Positions 17,314 through 26,602 of a stretch of DNA of 64,000 nt are shown piece after piece. Source of the stretch: Enterocloster lavalensis (GTDB lineage: Bacteria; Bacillota; Clostridia; Lachnospirales; Lachnospiraceae); contig NZ_CABJCG010000011.1 of the NCBI RefSeq assembly GCF_902364025.1, positions 1-64,000 on the forward strand. The letters are read 5' to 3'. The notes beneath the pieces are model-generated. The model was not told where the DNA came from. It did no database searches and worked only from the letters and a program-made list of their open reading frames with translations. The first letter of the stretch is position 1. Each line of letters starts with the position of its first letter. The position numbers and the translations under genes were made by a program.

Positions 17314-18210
17314 TTAGGAAACCGGCTTCGTTACATAATTTTTGTCCAGATAGATCTGGCAGGAGCCGCCGTAGCGGCCTTCCGTAAATTTTGTAGCGCG
17401 GATGGAGTGCACAACGCCTGCGGGGATGTACACCGCGCAGGGAGAAGTCAGGTCGTAAACGTCGTCTCCCAGGGTAATCTGAAAATCTACTACGCCCTGA
17501 TCGCCGAGGATCAGATACATCTCATCCCCCTCATGTGTATGGGGATTGGCCTTAGGACCGGTGCCCGCTTCCACGATCCCCACCTGGCGCGCAGTTGCCA
17601 GAAACAGCGTTGGGCACACCCAGGCGTTGGCTTCCGGCACCAGATCTCCATTCATTAGAATTGGAAAGCCCAGATTCCCAACGGAGCCTTCGTGATCCGG
17701 CAGACTCTTCACCCACTGGATATCCCGTACAATCAGATGCTCCGTGTTTTCCAGCTTCATCGGGTGTTCCGGAACCGGTCTGGTCACATAATCCCTGCTT
17801 AAGTACACCTGGCAGGAGCCGCCGTAGCAGCCCTCGTCAAACCGGGTGGGGCGGATGGAATGAGGCAGGCCTGCCGGGATATACACCGCGCTGGGAGATT
17901 CCAGATAGTATACGTCGTCCCCCAGAGTGATGCAGAACTCCACAGCCCCTTTCTCACCAACAATCAGGTACATCTCGTCCGCGTCATGGATGTGAGGGTT
18001 GGCCTTGGCCCCGGTCCCCGCAGCCACAATCTCAGACTGACGCCCGGTAATCTGGAATACAGTGGGGCATACCCAGGCCTCAGCCTCCGGCACTAAATCC
18101 CCATTCATCAGAATCGGAAACCCCTTTCCGCCCACGGAGCCTTCGTGGTCCGGCAGGGAATCCACCCAGCGGATTCCGTTGATAATCAGATGCTCATACT
18201 GTTTCGCCAT
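17314..18210 (-). CDS. Bicupin made of two near-identical halves
   Basis: The 298 residues are two copies of about 145 residues sharing phrases such as SLPDHEGSVG, GFPILMNGDLVPEA and YGGSCQ. Each half has a textbook cupin motif 1, G-x5-HxH-x3-E-x6-G (PHIHDADEMYLIVG in the first, PHTHEGDEMYLILG in the second), and motif 2 IPAG-x2-HSIR. So each should bind one metal. Possible roles are a dioxygenase, isomerase or lyase; the sequence does not tell which. It lies 17 bases behind the old-yellow-enzyme-type reductase gene and is almost certainly in its operon, with a divergent TetR gene beyond. The high similarity of the halves suggests a recent duplication. Confidence 0.85.
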   Translation of the reverse strand: MAKQYEHLIINGIRWVDSLPDHEGSVGGKGFPILMNGDLVPEAEAWVCPTVFQITGRQSEIVAAGTGAKANPHIHDADEMYLIVGEKGAVEFCITLGDDVYYLESPSAVYIPAGLPHSIRPTRFDEGCYGGSCQVYLSRDYVTRPVPEHPMKLENTEHLIVRDIQWVKSLPDHEGSVGNLGFPILMNGDLVPEANAWVCPTLFLATARQVGIVEAGTGPKANPHTHEGDEMYLILGDQGVVDFQITLGDDVYDLTSPCAVYIPAGVVHSIRATKFTEGRYGGSCQIYLDKNYVTKPVS

Positions 18211-18227
18211 TTCAATTCTCCTCCTCG

Positions 18228-20219
18228 TTAAATATTTCTTGCCACCTCATAGGCGTTCCAGACTGCATACATAATATTGTGAACCTGGCTGGAATCCCCC
18301 ACATTGTAGATCTCACGGTCCATCCCTTTAACCGCCTCGTACAGACTGTTTTCAGACCGGTAGCCCACGGCCGAGATCACCGTGTCTGCCTCCAGCTCCA
18401 GCGTGTTTTCTCCCTGACGCACCACCGCGGTATTTCCGCAGATGGAGGTAACCGCGGCGCCCTTTAAAATCTTTATTCCGTGGTAATTCATCAGATCCAG
18501 CAGCATGGAATAATTCATGAACGGCAGCGCTTTGGGTCCGCCTAAAATCTCCGGCAGCATCTCCACCACGGCCACCTGTTTCCCCTGCTTCGCCAGCCAG
18601 AGTCCGGTCTCGCAGCCCACCAGGCCGCCGCCGATCATCACCACCTTGTCTCCGGGCGCAACTCTCCCCATCAGCACGTCGTCCGCGCTCACGGCCGCAG
18701 CCAGCGCCTCCTGGCGCAGCTTGACCGGTACGGACCCGGTCGCAATGACAACCGTGTCCGCCGGGAACTGCTCCACCTCTGTAGCGTTCATTTCCTGCTC
18801 CAGGCGCACCTCCACGCCCAGAAGCTCCAGCTGCCGCTCGTACCAGCGCACCAGCTGATGGTCGTAGCGCTTGAATTCCGGCACGCCGCCGGGAATCAGA
18901 TTTCCGCCGAGACGCGCCGACTTCTCGCAGAGTATGACCTTGTGACCCCGCTCAGCCGCCACCCGGGCGCACTCGCAGCCCGCTACGCCTCCTCCTACAA
19001 TTAGTACGGTTTTTTGCTTTGGCGCAGGCGTGATCCCATAGATCGTTTCCCGTCCGCAGGCCGGATTCACCGCGCAGGACACCGGTCCTCTGGAAATACG
19101 GCCCAGACAGCCCTCGTGGCAGCCCAGACATGGACGGACCTCATCCAGACGGCCTCTGCGCAGCTTCTCCGGATAGTCCGCATCCGCCAGCAGCTGGCGT
19201 CCATACTCCACGATATCGCAGGATTTCCCCAGTGCCTCCACGGCAATGTCCGGATTCTCCATCCGGCCCGCCAGAATAATCGGCACATCCACCTCTTTTT
19301 TCAGAATTTCGCCAAAGGGGCGGTACATCCCTTCCTCCTCAAAATACATGGGCGGATGATTCCAATACCATGAGTCGTAGGTGCCCGCGTCCACGTTCAG
19401 GGCGTCATATCCGGCAGCTGTCAGGATCTTCGCAGCCTGGATTCCCTCCTCGATATCGCGGCCGGCCTCCTGATAGGTCTCCCCCGGAAGCGCTCCCCGG
19501 CGCAGTCCCTTCATACAGCTCTTTAAGCTGAACCGTAGTGATACCGGGAAATCCGGTCCGCAGGCCTGCTTGATCCCTCTGACAATATCGGTGGCAAAAC
19601 GCAGCCTGTTCTCCAGACTTCCTCCGTACTCGTCCTCACGGTGGTTGTACAACGCGATGGCGAACTGGTCCAACAGATACCCTTCATGAACCGCATGAAT
19701 CTCCACGCCGTCAAAACCGGCCCGTTTGGCGATTACCGCCCCCTTCACAAAATCCCCCGTATACTGCCGGATTTCCTCCTTCGTCATCTCCCGATGCAGG
19801 AGCGACGGATCAAAACGGTTTTCCTGAACCGACGGAGCGATATAGTTCTGAACCATCCCAGGCATGGTGCTTCTGCCGGCGTTGGCCGTCATCTGAAGAA
19901 ATATTTTCGCCCCATACGCATGAATCCGCTCATTCATCTGGTTTCCGTTATGTACAAATGCCTTGGGATTTTTGGTAACGCAGGGAATCCCGGGGGATCC
20001 GATCCCCTCCACGTCCACATTAACCGTACAGACCCCCGTTATAATCAGGCCGATCCCGCCCTTCGCCCGTTCCACGTAATAATCCTGGAGCCTTTGGTTG
20101 AAGGCGAAATGAGGATCCGCATAGCCGATCGGGCCCATGGGAGCCATTGCCATCTTGTTCTTCAGCTTTAATTTGCCGATATACGCCGGTTCAAATAAAG
20201 CCGCATACTTGGTATTCAT
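18228..20219 (-). CDS. Old-yellow-enzyme/2-enoate reductase family flavoprotein (FMN, 4Fe-4S, FAD)
   Basis: This 663-residue enzyme has the architecture of 2,4-dienoyl-CoA reductase, 2-enoate reductase, trimethylamine dehydrogenase and BaiCD/BaiH. An FMN-binding TIM barrel covers residues 1-340, with KNKMAMAPMGP and GFDGVEIHAVHEGYLLDQF. The iron-sulfur cysteines are CLGCHEGC followed 11 residues later by SCAVNP. The FAD/NAD(P) half follows, with VLIVGGGVAGCECARVAAERG and a second GGGLVGCETGLWL. It should reduce an activated carbon-carbon double bond using NAD(P)H. The substrate is unknown, but the bicupin partner and TetR control suggest catabolism or detoxification of an unsaturated small molecule. 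I choose the ATG at 20219 after AAAGGAG. Confidence 0.9.
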   Translation of the reverse strand: MNTKYAALFEPAYIGKLKLKNKMAMAPMGPIGYADPHFAFNQRLQDYYVERAKGGIGLIITGVCTVNVDVEGIGSPGIPCVTKNPKAFVHNGNQMNERIHAYGAKIFLQMTANAGRSTMPGMVQNYIAPSVQENRFDPSLLHREMTKEEIRQYTGDFVKGAVIAKRAGFDGVEIHAVHEGYLLDQFAIALYNHREDEYGGSLENRLRFATDIVRGIKQACGPDFPVSLRFSLKSCMKGLRRGALPGETYQEAGRDIEEGIQAAKILTAAGYDALNVDAGTYDSWYWNHPPMYFEEEGMYRPFGEILKKEVDVPIILAGRMENPDIAVEALGKSCDIVEYGRQLLADADYPEKLRRGRLDEVRPCLGCHEGCLGRISRGPVSCAVNPACGRETIYGITPAPKQKTVLIVGGGVAGCECARVAAERGHKVILCEKSARLGGNLIPGGVPEFKRYDHQLVRWYERQLELLGVEVRLEQEMNATEVEQFPADTVVIATGSVPVKLRQEALAAAVSADDVLMGRVAPGDKVVMIGGGLVGCETGLWLAKQGKQVAVVEMLPEILGGPKALPFMNYSMLLDLMNYHGIKILKGAAVTSICGNTAVVRQGENTLELEADTVISAVGYRSENSLYEAVKGMDREIYNVGDSSQVHNIMYAVWNAYEVARNI

Positions 20220-20272
20220 ATTCCATTCTCCTTTCACATATCAACGTTCGCCGAACATGTTATCTGAAATGA

Positions 20273-20301
20273 AGTTTAACAGATCCAAGGTAAAATGTCA
20301 A
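20273..20301 (-). promoter_or_regulatory. Promoter of the reductase-bicupin operon
   Basis: On the minus strand TTGACA (20296-20301) and TAAACT (20273-20278) are 17 bases apart, about 55 bases before the reductase ATG. Weakly inverted sequences GTTGACA and TGTTAAAC overlap both boxes and could be the TetR-type operator. That part is tentative. Confidence 0.55.
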
Positions 20302-20385
20302 CGCGCTTCCCTTGTTTTTTTCAACATTTTATACTAAAATAGCCCATAAGCGCTGTTTGCCCACCACAAAAACGGAGGATGGAAA

Positions 20386-20982
20386 ATGGAATTAACCAAC
20401 CGGCAGAAACAAGCCATGACCACAAAACGAAAACTGCTGTATACCGCGTACGAACTGATCCGCGAGCAGGGTTACCCTGCTCTGACCATCCGCAGGCTCT
20501 GTGAAAAAAGTGGGGTTTCCACCGGGGCGTTCTATCACCACTACTCCTCCAAGGAGGATCTGATCGCTCAGGGTTTCGCCTCCTACGACGTGGGTTTGAC
20601 GGAATTTTTAGAATCCTATGAAGAGCCTGATCCGGTGAAGGCCATCCGCCACATCGTGCTGAGCCTGAACCAGTATATCTATGATAACGGGGCCCAGTTC
20701 GCCAAGGAGCTTTACATCTCCCAGCTCTCCATCAAAGACAGCTACATCACCCGCAAGGACCGTTCCTACTATCTGGCGGTTCTGAACTATGTGGAGCAGG
20801 CCATGGATCAAGGCCTCTTTCATTCCACCATGAACGCCGGTGGGATCACGGACTTTCTTCTGCGTGTGGGACGGGGCACGATTCTGGACTGGTGCCTCCA
20901 CGACTACGCCTACGACCTGATGGAACAGTCTGCCAGGGACCTGGATTTTCTATTGGACAACCTCACCGCAGGGCGGGGCTGA
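20386..20982 (+). CDS. TetR-family transcriptional regulator
   Basis: The 198-residue protein has the TetR helix-turn-helix at residues 12-58, with AYELIREQGYPALTIRRLCEKSGVSTGAFYHHYSSKEDLI, split here into its recognition helix STGAFYHHYSSKEDL and the preceding TIRRLCEKSGV. The rest is the variable helical ligand-binding domain. It follows an ACGGAGGATGGAAA site. Divergent placement from the reductase-bicupin operon strongly suggests local repression relieved by a small ligand, the usual logic of this family. Confidence 0.9.
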   Translation: MELTNRQKQAMTTKRKLLYTAYELIREQGYPALTIRRLCEKSGVSTGAFYHHYSSKEDLIAQGFASYDVGLTEFLESYEEPDPVKAIRHIVLSLNQYIYDNGAQFAKELYISQLSIKDSYITRKDRSYYLAVLNYVEQAMDQGLFHSTMNAGGITDFLLRVGRGTILDWCLHDYAYDLMEQSARDLDFLLDNLTAGRG

Positions 20983-21038
20983 CGACCGGCTTTGTTTTTC
21001 TTCCGTACCGCGTTGCAGCCTCCTGCTGCCATACCAAA

Positions 21039-21088
21039 AGGCCGGGATAAGCATGAGTTTTCCACATCTCTCATGCTTATCCCGGCCT
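21039..21088. terminator. Bidirectional terminator, 19-bp perfect stem
   Basis: The 19 bases at 21039-21057 pair perfectly with 21070-21088 around a 12-base loop (core GGGATAAGCATGAG). It lies between the convergent tetR and argD genes, with moderate T-rich sequence on each side. It probably ends both transcripts. Confidence 0.75.
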
Positions 21089-21150
21089 CTGTTACTTTAG
21101 CGCCGGATATCGCCGTTCACCTCTTCCGTATCATCATTTTTTACGTTTTT

Positions 21151-22395
21151 CTACGATTCCGCCGCCCCAATGGCCGCCTTAAGCCTCCGCGCCATCTCGT
21201 CCACATCTTCCTTCTCAATCACTAACGGCGGCACAAACCGGATCACATTGGCGCCGGCCGAGATCAGGATCAGTTTCTGCCCCAACAGCGCCTCCTGCAC
21301 CACCGGCCCCACGGGTACGGTGAACTCCAGGCCCTGGATCAGGCCCAGACCGCGGTGGTCCTTCACCAGCGGGCACTCCGCCGCCAGTTTTTCCAGCGTA
21401 TCCCACAGATACCCGCCGATCTCCCTCACATGCTCCACGATCCTGCGCTCTGCAAACAGGTCCAACACCTTGGCCGCGGCCGCGGTCACCAGCGGGTTGC
21501 CGCCGTAGGTGGTTCCGTGGTCCCCGGGCACCATGGCCGCGGCGGCGGGACCGGAGGCCAGAAACGCGCCCACGGGCATGCCGTTGCCCAGGGCCTTGGC
21601 TACGGTCATCACGTCCGGCTTGACCCCGTAGCCCTGCCAGGCGAACATGTGGCCGGTCCGTCCCATGCCGCACTGGATCTCATCCAAAATCATCAGCAGG
21701 CCGTGCTGGTCGCACAGGGCGCGCACGCCCTTTAAAAATTCCTCCGTGGCCGGATAGATGCCGCCCTCGCCCTGAACGGTCTCCAGAATCACGGCGCAGG
21801 TTTTCTCATTAATCAGCGCCTTCACGCTGTCCAGATTGTTAAACTCCGCGAATTTGATCCCCGGAATCAGGGGCCTAAAAGGCTCCTGGTAATGGGCATT
21901 CCCAGTTACGGATAAGGCCCCCAGGCTGCGGCCGTGAAAGGAGTGGTTCATGGCGATGATCTCCCCGGTCATATCCGGTTCCCAGTCCTCGCAGCCGTCG
22001 GCCCCGTCCCCCATAGCCTCGTGGAGCTTATTATAATGGTAACGCTTTGCAATTTTCAGCGCGCCCTCGATGGCCTCGGTGCCGCTGTTGGTGAAAAAAA
22101 CCTTATCCATTTGCGATACCGCCAGCAGTTTTTCCCCTGCGTCGGCCGACGGCGCATTGTAAAACAGGTTGGATATGTGGGTAAGCTGATCCACCTGCGC
22201 CTTCACCGCCTGATTAAACGCCTCGTCCCCGTAGCCCAGTCCCATGACCGCGATGCCCGCGCCGAAATCCAGATAGGCGTTTCCCTCGCTGTCGTATAAG
22301 GTCACGCCCTTTCCATGGTCAAATACCACGGGATAGCGGTTGTATGTCTTGTAGAGCACCCGCTCCGCCTGATCGATTACCTTCTGGTCAGCCAT
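21151..22395 (-). CDS. argD: Acetylornithine aminotransferase
   Basis: The 414-residue PLP enzyme converts N-acetylglutamate semialdehyde and glutamate to N-acetylornithine and 2-oxoglutarate. Class III aminotransferase marks include [32 protein letters not shown] and the Lys of [15 protein letters not shown]. The true ATG is at 22395, overlapping the end of argB by 8 bases; the longer upstream frame has no family resemblance. It is the last gene of the argC-GNAT-argJ-argB-argD run, ahead of the strong hairpin at 21039. Confidence 0.95.
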   Translation of the reverse strand: MADQKVIDQAERVLYKTYNRYPVVFDHGKGVTLYDSEGNAYLDFGAGIAVMGLGYGDEAFNQAVKAQVDQLTHISNLFYNAPSADAGEKLLAVSQMDKVFFTNSGTEAIEGALKIAKRYHYNKLHEAMGDGADGCEDWEPDMTGEIIAMNHSFHGRSLGALSVTGNAHYQEPFRPLIPGIKFAEFNNLDSVKALINEKTCAVILETVQGEGGIYPATEEFLKGVRALCDQHGLLMILDEIQCGMGRTGHMFAWQGYGVKPDVMTVAKALGNGMPVGAFLASGPAAAAMVPGDHGTTYGGNPLVTAAAAKVLDLFAERRIVEHVREIGGYLWDTLEKLAAECPLVKDHRGLGLIQGLEFTVPVGPVVQEALLGQKLILISAGANVIRFVPPLVIEKEDVDEMARRLKAAIGAAES

Positions 22396-23284
22396 GATAA
22401 TACCTCTCTTCCTCCGCGGAGTTAAAAATCGCGGTGCCGATTCCTTTGTCCGTGAATATTTCCAGCAGCAGACAGTGGGGGATTCGCCCATCCAGGATAT
22501 GGACCCGGGAAACGCCGCTTCGGATGGCGTCGATGCAGTTTTGCAGCTTAGGCAGCATCCCGCCTCCCAGGGTGCCGCTGTCCACAAAAGCCTGGGCCTC
22601 GTCCACGGTCATCTCCGAGAGCAGGGATTCCTTGTCGTTAAAATCCCTGTAAACGCCCTCCACGTCCGTCAAAAATGCCAGCTTTTCCGCCTTCATGGCG
22701 GTGGCCACGGCGCAGGCCGCGTCGTCGGCGTTGATGTTATAGGTTTTAAACTCCTCGTCAAAGCCAGTGGGGCAGATGATGGGCAGGAAATCCTTCTCCA
22801 GCAGATCGTAGATGATCTGGGGATCCACCTCCGTCACCTCGCCCACATAGCCGATGTCCTCGCCGCCGGAGTATTTCTTCTTACAGCGCAGCATCATGCC
22901 GTCCTTGCCGCTGATGCCGACGGCCTTCACGCCCAGTTCATTTACCAGCTGCACCAGGCTCTTGTTCACCTTATTGAGCACCATCTCCGCGATCTCCATG
23001 GTGGGCTCGTCGGTCACCCGCAGGCCGCCCACAAAATGCGGCTCCATGCCCACTTTGCCCACCCAGCGGCTGATCTCCTTGCCGCCTCCGTGGACGATAA
23101 TGGGCTTGAAGCCCACCAGCTTTAACAGCACCACGTCCTGGATGACCTGCTTTTTTAAGTTCTCATCCACCATGGCGCTTCCGCCGTATTTGACCACCAC
23201 GATCTTCCGATTGAAACGCTGTATGTACGGCAGGGCTTCGATGAGCACCGCCGCCTTATGCATAATTCCCGGCTCCAGTTCCAT
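22388..23284 (-). CDS. argB: Acetylglutamate kinase
   Basis: The 298-residue amino-acid kinase phosphorylates N-acetylglutamate, the step usually feedback-inhibited by arginine in linear-plus-cyclic pathways. [20 protein letters not shown] and the ATP-site region [11 protein letters not shown] are typical. The ATG at 23284 lies six bases after GAGGAGG; two upstream ATGs overlap the ribosome site itself. The start is 15 bases behind argJ. Confidence 0.95.
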   Translation of the reverse strand: MELEPGIMHKAAVLIEALPYIQRFNRKIVVVKYGGSAMVDENLKKQVIQDVVLLKLVGFKPIIVHGGGKEISRWVGKVGMEPHFVGGLRVTDEPTMEIAEMVLNKVNKSLVQLVNELGVKAVGISGKDGMMLRCKKKYSGGEDIGYVGEVTEVDPQIIYDLLEKDFLPIICPTGFDEEFKTYNINADDAACAVATAMKAEKLAFLTDVEGVYRDFNDKESLLSEMTVDEAQAFVDSGTLGGGMLPKLQNCIDAIRSGVSRVHILDGRIPHCLLLEIFTDKGIGTAIFNSAEEERYYHG

Positions 23285-23298
23285 TTTCATCCTCCTCA

Positions 23299-24531
23299 TT
23301 ATGAGCGGTAATCCGCGTTGATTTTCACATAGTCAAAGGTCAGGTCGCAGCCCCAGGCCGTGGCCGTTGCCACGCCCATTTTCACATCCGCCACCGCTGT
23401 CACATGGGGCTGGGACAGGACGACCGTGGCCTGCTCCTCGCTGTAGTCCACGGCCACGCCGTCCTTTATGATCTGCATGCTGCCCGCGGCGCTCTCAAAG
23501 TATAGGTCCACCCGCTCCGGGTCGAACTGAGCGCCGGAGTAGCCCATAGCGCAGAGGATACGCCCCCAGTTGGCGTCGTGGCCAAAGATGGCAGCCTTAG
23601 TCAGGCTGGAGGTGATTACGGATTTGGCCAATACTTTGGCCTGCTCTTTGGTGTCCGCGCCCACGATTTTCACCTCAAACAGCGCCGTGCAGCCCTCGCC
23701 GTCCCCAGCCATCTTTTTCGCAAGGGTCTCGTTGATGTAGTTCAGTGCCTGGCAGAAAACGGCGTAGTCCTCATTTTTCTCAGTGATCACCGGATTCCCG
23801 GCCATGCCGTTGGCCAGCAGCAGCACCGTGTCGTTGGTGGAGGTGTCGCCGTCCACGGAGATCATGTTGTAGGTGTCCTGGACGTCCGCGCTCAGGGCCT
23901 GCTGGAGCAGCTCCTTGGAAATGGCTGCGTCCGTGGTCACGAAGCTGAGCATGGTGCACATGTTGGGGTGGATCATACCCGAGCCCTTGCACATGCCGCC
24001 CATTTTCACCGTGACGCCGCCGAGCTCGAATTCCACGGCGACCTCCTTGTGTTTGGTGTCCGTGGTCATGATGGCCTTGGCCGCCTTTGTGCCGCTCTCC
24101 TCCCCGCCACAGAGCAGCGGGGCCATGGCGTGGATTCCCGCCTCGATGCGGTCCATGGGCAGCTGCATGCCGATCACGCCGGTGGAGGCCACCAGCACGC
24201 TGTCCTCCGGCACGCCCAAGGCCGCCGCGCAGGCCCCTGCCGTTTGGCCGCAGTATTCCATGCCTTCCTTCCCGGTGCAGGCGTTGGCGATGCCTGCGTT
24301 GACCACCACGGCTCTGGCGGCCGCGCCGCCGTACACCTGGTTTTTATCCCATTTGACAGGGGCGGCCTGCACCAGGTTGGTGGTAAAGGTGCCCGCGGAC
24401 ACGCAGTCCGCCTCGCTGTAGATCATCGCCATGTCCGGGCGGTCCTTGTATTTGATTCCCGCAGCAGTGGAAGCCGCCTTGAATCCCTTTGCCGCCGTCA
24501 CGCCGCCGGGTATTTTCCTAATCTCTCCCAT
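23299..24531 (-). CDS. argJ: Bifunctional ornithine acetyltransferase/N-acetylglutamate synthase
   Basis: This 410-residue Ntn-type enzyme recycles the acetyl group from N-acetylornithine to glutamate. The precursor is self-cleaved before a Thr nucleophile; here the site is [16 protein letters not shown], with Cys where most members have Ala just before Thr. The C-terminal region [18 protein letters not shown] is also typical. No argA is visible, so ArgJ or the neighbouring GNAT may make the first N-acetylglutamate. The substitution at the position before Thr is probably neutral. Confidence 0.95.
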   Translation of the reverse strand: MGEIRKIPGGVTAAKGFKAASTAAGIKYKDRPDMAMIYSEADCVSAGTFTTNLVQAAPVKWDKNQVYGGAAARAVVVNAGIANACTGKEGMEYCGQTAGACAAALGVPEDSVLVASTGVIGMQLPMDRIEAGIHAMAPLLCGGEESGTKAAKAIMTTDTKHKEVAVEFELGGVTVKMGGMCKGSGMIHPNMCTMLSFVTTDAAISKELLQQALSADVQDTYNMISVDGDTSTNDTVLLLANGMAGNPVITEKNEDYAVFCQALNYINETLAKKMAGDGEGCTALFEVKIVGADTKEQAKVLAKSVITSSLTKAAIFGHDANWGRILCAMGYSGAQFDPERVDLYFESAAGSMQIIKDGVAVDYSEEQATVVLSQPHVTAVADVKMGVATATAWGCDLTFDYVKINADYRS

Positions 24532-24556
24532 TTTTTTCCATCCCTCTCAATCTGCT

Positions 24557-25021
24557 CTACCGGACGAACCGGGTGATATTTTCCTCATTTAAAATGAACT
24601 CGTAGCTGTTGATGTCCCCGCGCTCCACCCAGCCGATGCCCTTCCAGAAGGCGTTTCCCACCTGGTTTTCCTTGAAGGCGATCAGGCTGATCTTGCTGAC
24701 TCCCTCTTTCTGGAGCGCCTCCATGGCCGCCCGCACCATGCGGTAGCCGATGCCGTGCTTGCGGTAGCCGTTTGCCACGCAGACGTGATAAAAGCAGCCG
24801 GTGCGGCCGTCGTGGCCGCAGAGGATGTTTCCGATGATCCGGCCGTTCTGCACCGCCACCACGCTGGTGGTGGGATTGCGCCGCAGAAAACGCTCCACGC
24901 CCTCCCTGGAGTCGTCCACCGTGCGGATGCCAAAACCCTTGATCTCCGTCCACAGCTCGTATACCTGCCCGTAATCCTCAATGGTCATCTCACGGATGAT
25001 CACGTCCATTGTTCCTGCCAT
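24557..25021 (-). CDS. GNAT N-acetyltransferase inside the arginine operon
   Basis: The ATG at 25021 follows GAGGATTTTAAA, giving 154 residues. A single GNAT domain is visible: REMTIEDYGQVYELW (beta1-alpha1), FYHVCVANGYRKHGIGYRMV with the acetyl-CoA pyrophosphate loop (R/Q-x-x-G-x-G/A form), and a C-terminal FWKGIGWVERGD. It is placed between argC and argJ in the same direction. A role in supplying N-acetylglutamate is possible but unproven, since the domain alone is also used for many amines. A 52-bp repeat separates it from argC. Confidence 0.8.
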   Translation of the reverse strand: MAGTMDVIIREMTIEDYGQVYELWTEIKGFGIRTVDDSREGVERFLRRNPTTSVVAVQNGRIIGNILCGHDGRTGCFYHVCVANGYRKHGIGYRMVRAAMEALQKEGVSKISLIAFKENQVGNAFWKGIGWVERGDINSYEFILNEENITRFVR

Positions 25022-25108
25022 TTTAAAATCCTCGTTCCTTGTATCATTTTGTACGGGGGAGGCGTGGTGGCTTCCGGGGCCTGGGCGTTGTATCTCTTGC
25101 ACCCCGGA

Positions 25109-25256
25109 GGGGCCACTTCTACCCTGCGCCTGCCACGGCCGCCTCTGCACTGCACCTGGCGGGGCCGCTTCTACCCTGCGCCTGTCACGGCCGCCTCTGC
25201 GCTGCGCCTGGCGGGGCCACTTCCGCCCTGCACCTGCCACGGCCGCCTCTTGCGCC
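25109..25256. repeat. 52-bp tandem repeat, about 2.8 units
   Basis: Units start at 25109, 25161 and 25213; the third is cut short. They differ at few positions and are very GC-rich, with CACGGCCGCCTCT as a constant core. They lie within the arginine operon between argC and the GNAT gene. The unit is not a multiple of three, so no coding role is expected. Confidence 0.85.
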
Positions 25257-25286
25257 CTCCACCGGGGTCACCCCCGCCGTTCCCTT

Positions 25287-26327
25287 CTACGGGAACATCG
25301 GCACCTGCCTGAGCCCCGTATGTTCCGCCAGCCCAAACATCAGGTTCATATTTTGTATCGCCTGGCCAGCCGCGCCCTTCACCATATTGTCGATGGCGCC
25401 CATCATCACCACCCGGTTGGTCCTGGGGTCCAGTTTAAAGTTCACGTCCGCAAAGTTGCTGCCCTCCACCCAGCGCGTCTGAGGCACAACGCCGGGTTTC
25501 AGCAGGCGGACGAAATATTCCTTCTGATAATACTTCTCGTAGACGGCCCGCAGCTCCTCCTCCGAGGCATTTCCCGTCAGGGAGGCGTAGGCTGTCACCA
25601 AGATTCCCCGGTTCATGGGAACCAGGTGTGGGGTGAAGCTGACGGTCACCGGCTTTCCCGCCGCATAGGAAAGCTGTTCCTCGATCTCCGGCGTGTGCCG
25701 GTGCACGCCCACCCCGTAGGCCTTGATATTCTCATTGACCTCGCAGTAGAGACTGTCCACCTTGGCCCCACGCCCCGCGCCGGAGGTACCCGATTTGGCG
25801 TCGATGATCAGGGTATTGGGATCGATCAGCCCTTCCTTCACCAGCGGGTACACCGACAGGAAGGAACAGGTGGGGAAACATCCCGGGTTGGCGATCAACC
25901 TGGCCGACTTCACCAGATCCCGGTTCACCTCCGGCAGCCCGTAGACCGCCTCGCCGATGAACTGAGGAGAGGCGTGTTTCAGCTTATACCACTGCTCGTA
26001 CACGCCCACGTCCTTGATCCGGAAATCCGCGCTGAGGTCGATGACCTTCACCTTTAACAGGATTTCCTCATCCACCAGGGATGCGCAGAGCCCCTGGGGC
26101 GTGGCCGTGAATACCACGTCCACCAGACCGGCCAGTTCCTTCATATTATCATCCATACAGTTTTCGTCCACCAACTGGAACATGTTGGCGTAAACCGAAG
26201 CATAGTCCTGGCCGATATAACTTCTGGAGCCGTACCATTTAATTTCCACATCCTCCCGCTGAAGCAGGAGCCGTACCAGCTCGCCGCCCGCATATCCGGT
26301 GGAACCGATAATACCAACTTTGATCAT
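25287..26327 (-). CDS. argC: N-acetyl-gamma-glutamyl-phosphate reductase
   Basis: The 346-residue NADPH enzyme reduces N-acetylglutamyl phosphate to the semialdehyde. It begins MIKVGIIGSTGYAGGELVRL (nucleotide fold) and has the catalytic Cys in ANPGCFPTC and the His-containing HRHTPEIEEQ. The start at 26327 follows GAGGAAGAGATT. It is the first gene of the operon and is preceded by a promoter overlaid with two ARG-box-like sites. Confidence 0.95.
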   Translation of the reverse strand: MIKVGIIGSTGYAGGELVRLLLQREDVEIKWYGSRSYIGQDYASVYANMFQLVDENCMDDNMKELAGLVDVVFTATPQGLCASLVDEEILLKVKVIDLSADFRIKDVGVYEQWYKLKHASPQFIGEAVYGLPEVNRDLVKSARLIANPGCFPTCSFLSVYPLVKEGLIDPNTLIIDAKSGTSGAGRGAKVDSLYCEVNENIKAYGVGVHRHTPEIEEQLSYAAGKPVTVSFTPHLVPMNRGILVTAYASLTGNASEEELRAVYEKYYQKEYFVRLLKPGVVPQTRWVEGSNFADVNFKLDPRTNRVVMMGAIDNMVKGAAGQAIQNMNLMFGLAEHTGLRQVPMFP

Positions 26328-26451
26328 AATCTCTTCCTCACCTTCATAATTAATCTGTTTCCGGCCCGCCGCCGTCCTGTTGACGGCAGCCCCAATAACC
26401 GCTGCCGGAAGCATTTTCCAGTCCCATCAAAGGTCCGGGGCTGATGTCATG

Positions 26452-26486
26452 TTCATAATTATACACATCAAATGAATAATATGCAA
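26452..26486 (-). promoter_or_regulatory. argC promoter overlapped by two ARG-box-like operators
   Basis: On the minus strand TTGCAT (26481-26486) and TATAAT (26458-26463) are 17 bases apart. AATGAATAATATGCAA (26471-26486) and TTCATAATTATACACA (26452-26467) both resemble the ArgR/AhrC box (TGAATAATTATTCA type), one covering each promoter box. This fits arginine repression. ArgR itself is not in the window. Confidence 0.7.
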
Positions 26487-26512
26487 CATTTTTGTAAATT
26501 TAATTTTTCCTA

Positions 26513-26547
26513 TTGCATTTTTTTAAATTGTGGTGTATATTTATGAA
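26513..26547 (+). promoter_or_regulatory. argG promoter with an ARG-box-like site
   Basis: TTGCAT (26513-26518) and TATATT (26536-26541) are 17 bases apart. The -10 region lies inside GTATATTTATGAA (26535-26547), whose complement TTCATAAATATAC resembles an ARG half-box pair. It is the divergent partner of the argC promoter. Confidence 0.6.
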
Positions 26548-26602
26548 AGTCAAATCACACACAAGTGAAAAAAATATAAATGATCGATTCAGGAGGGTAT
26601 TT

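Noticed and set aside
21039..21088. A 19-bp perfect inverted repeat considered as a recombination or attachment site.
   Set aside because: Its position between the ends of convergent genes and its simple stem-loop form are better explained by a terminator.
23578..24576. A 332-codon plus-strand frame opposite argJ.
   Set aside because: It is a shadow of argJ, whose family match is unambiguous.
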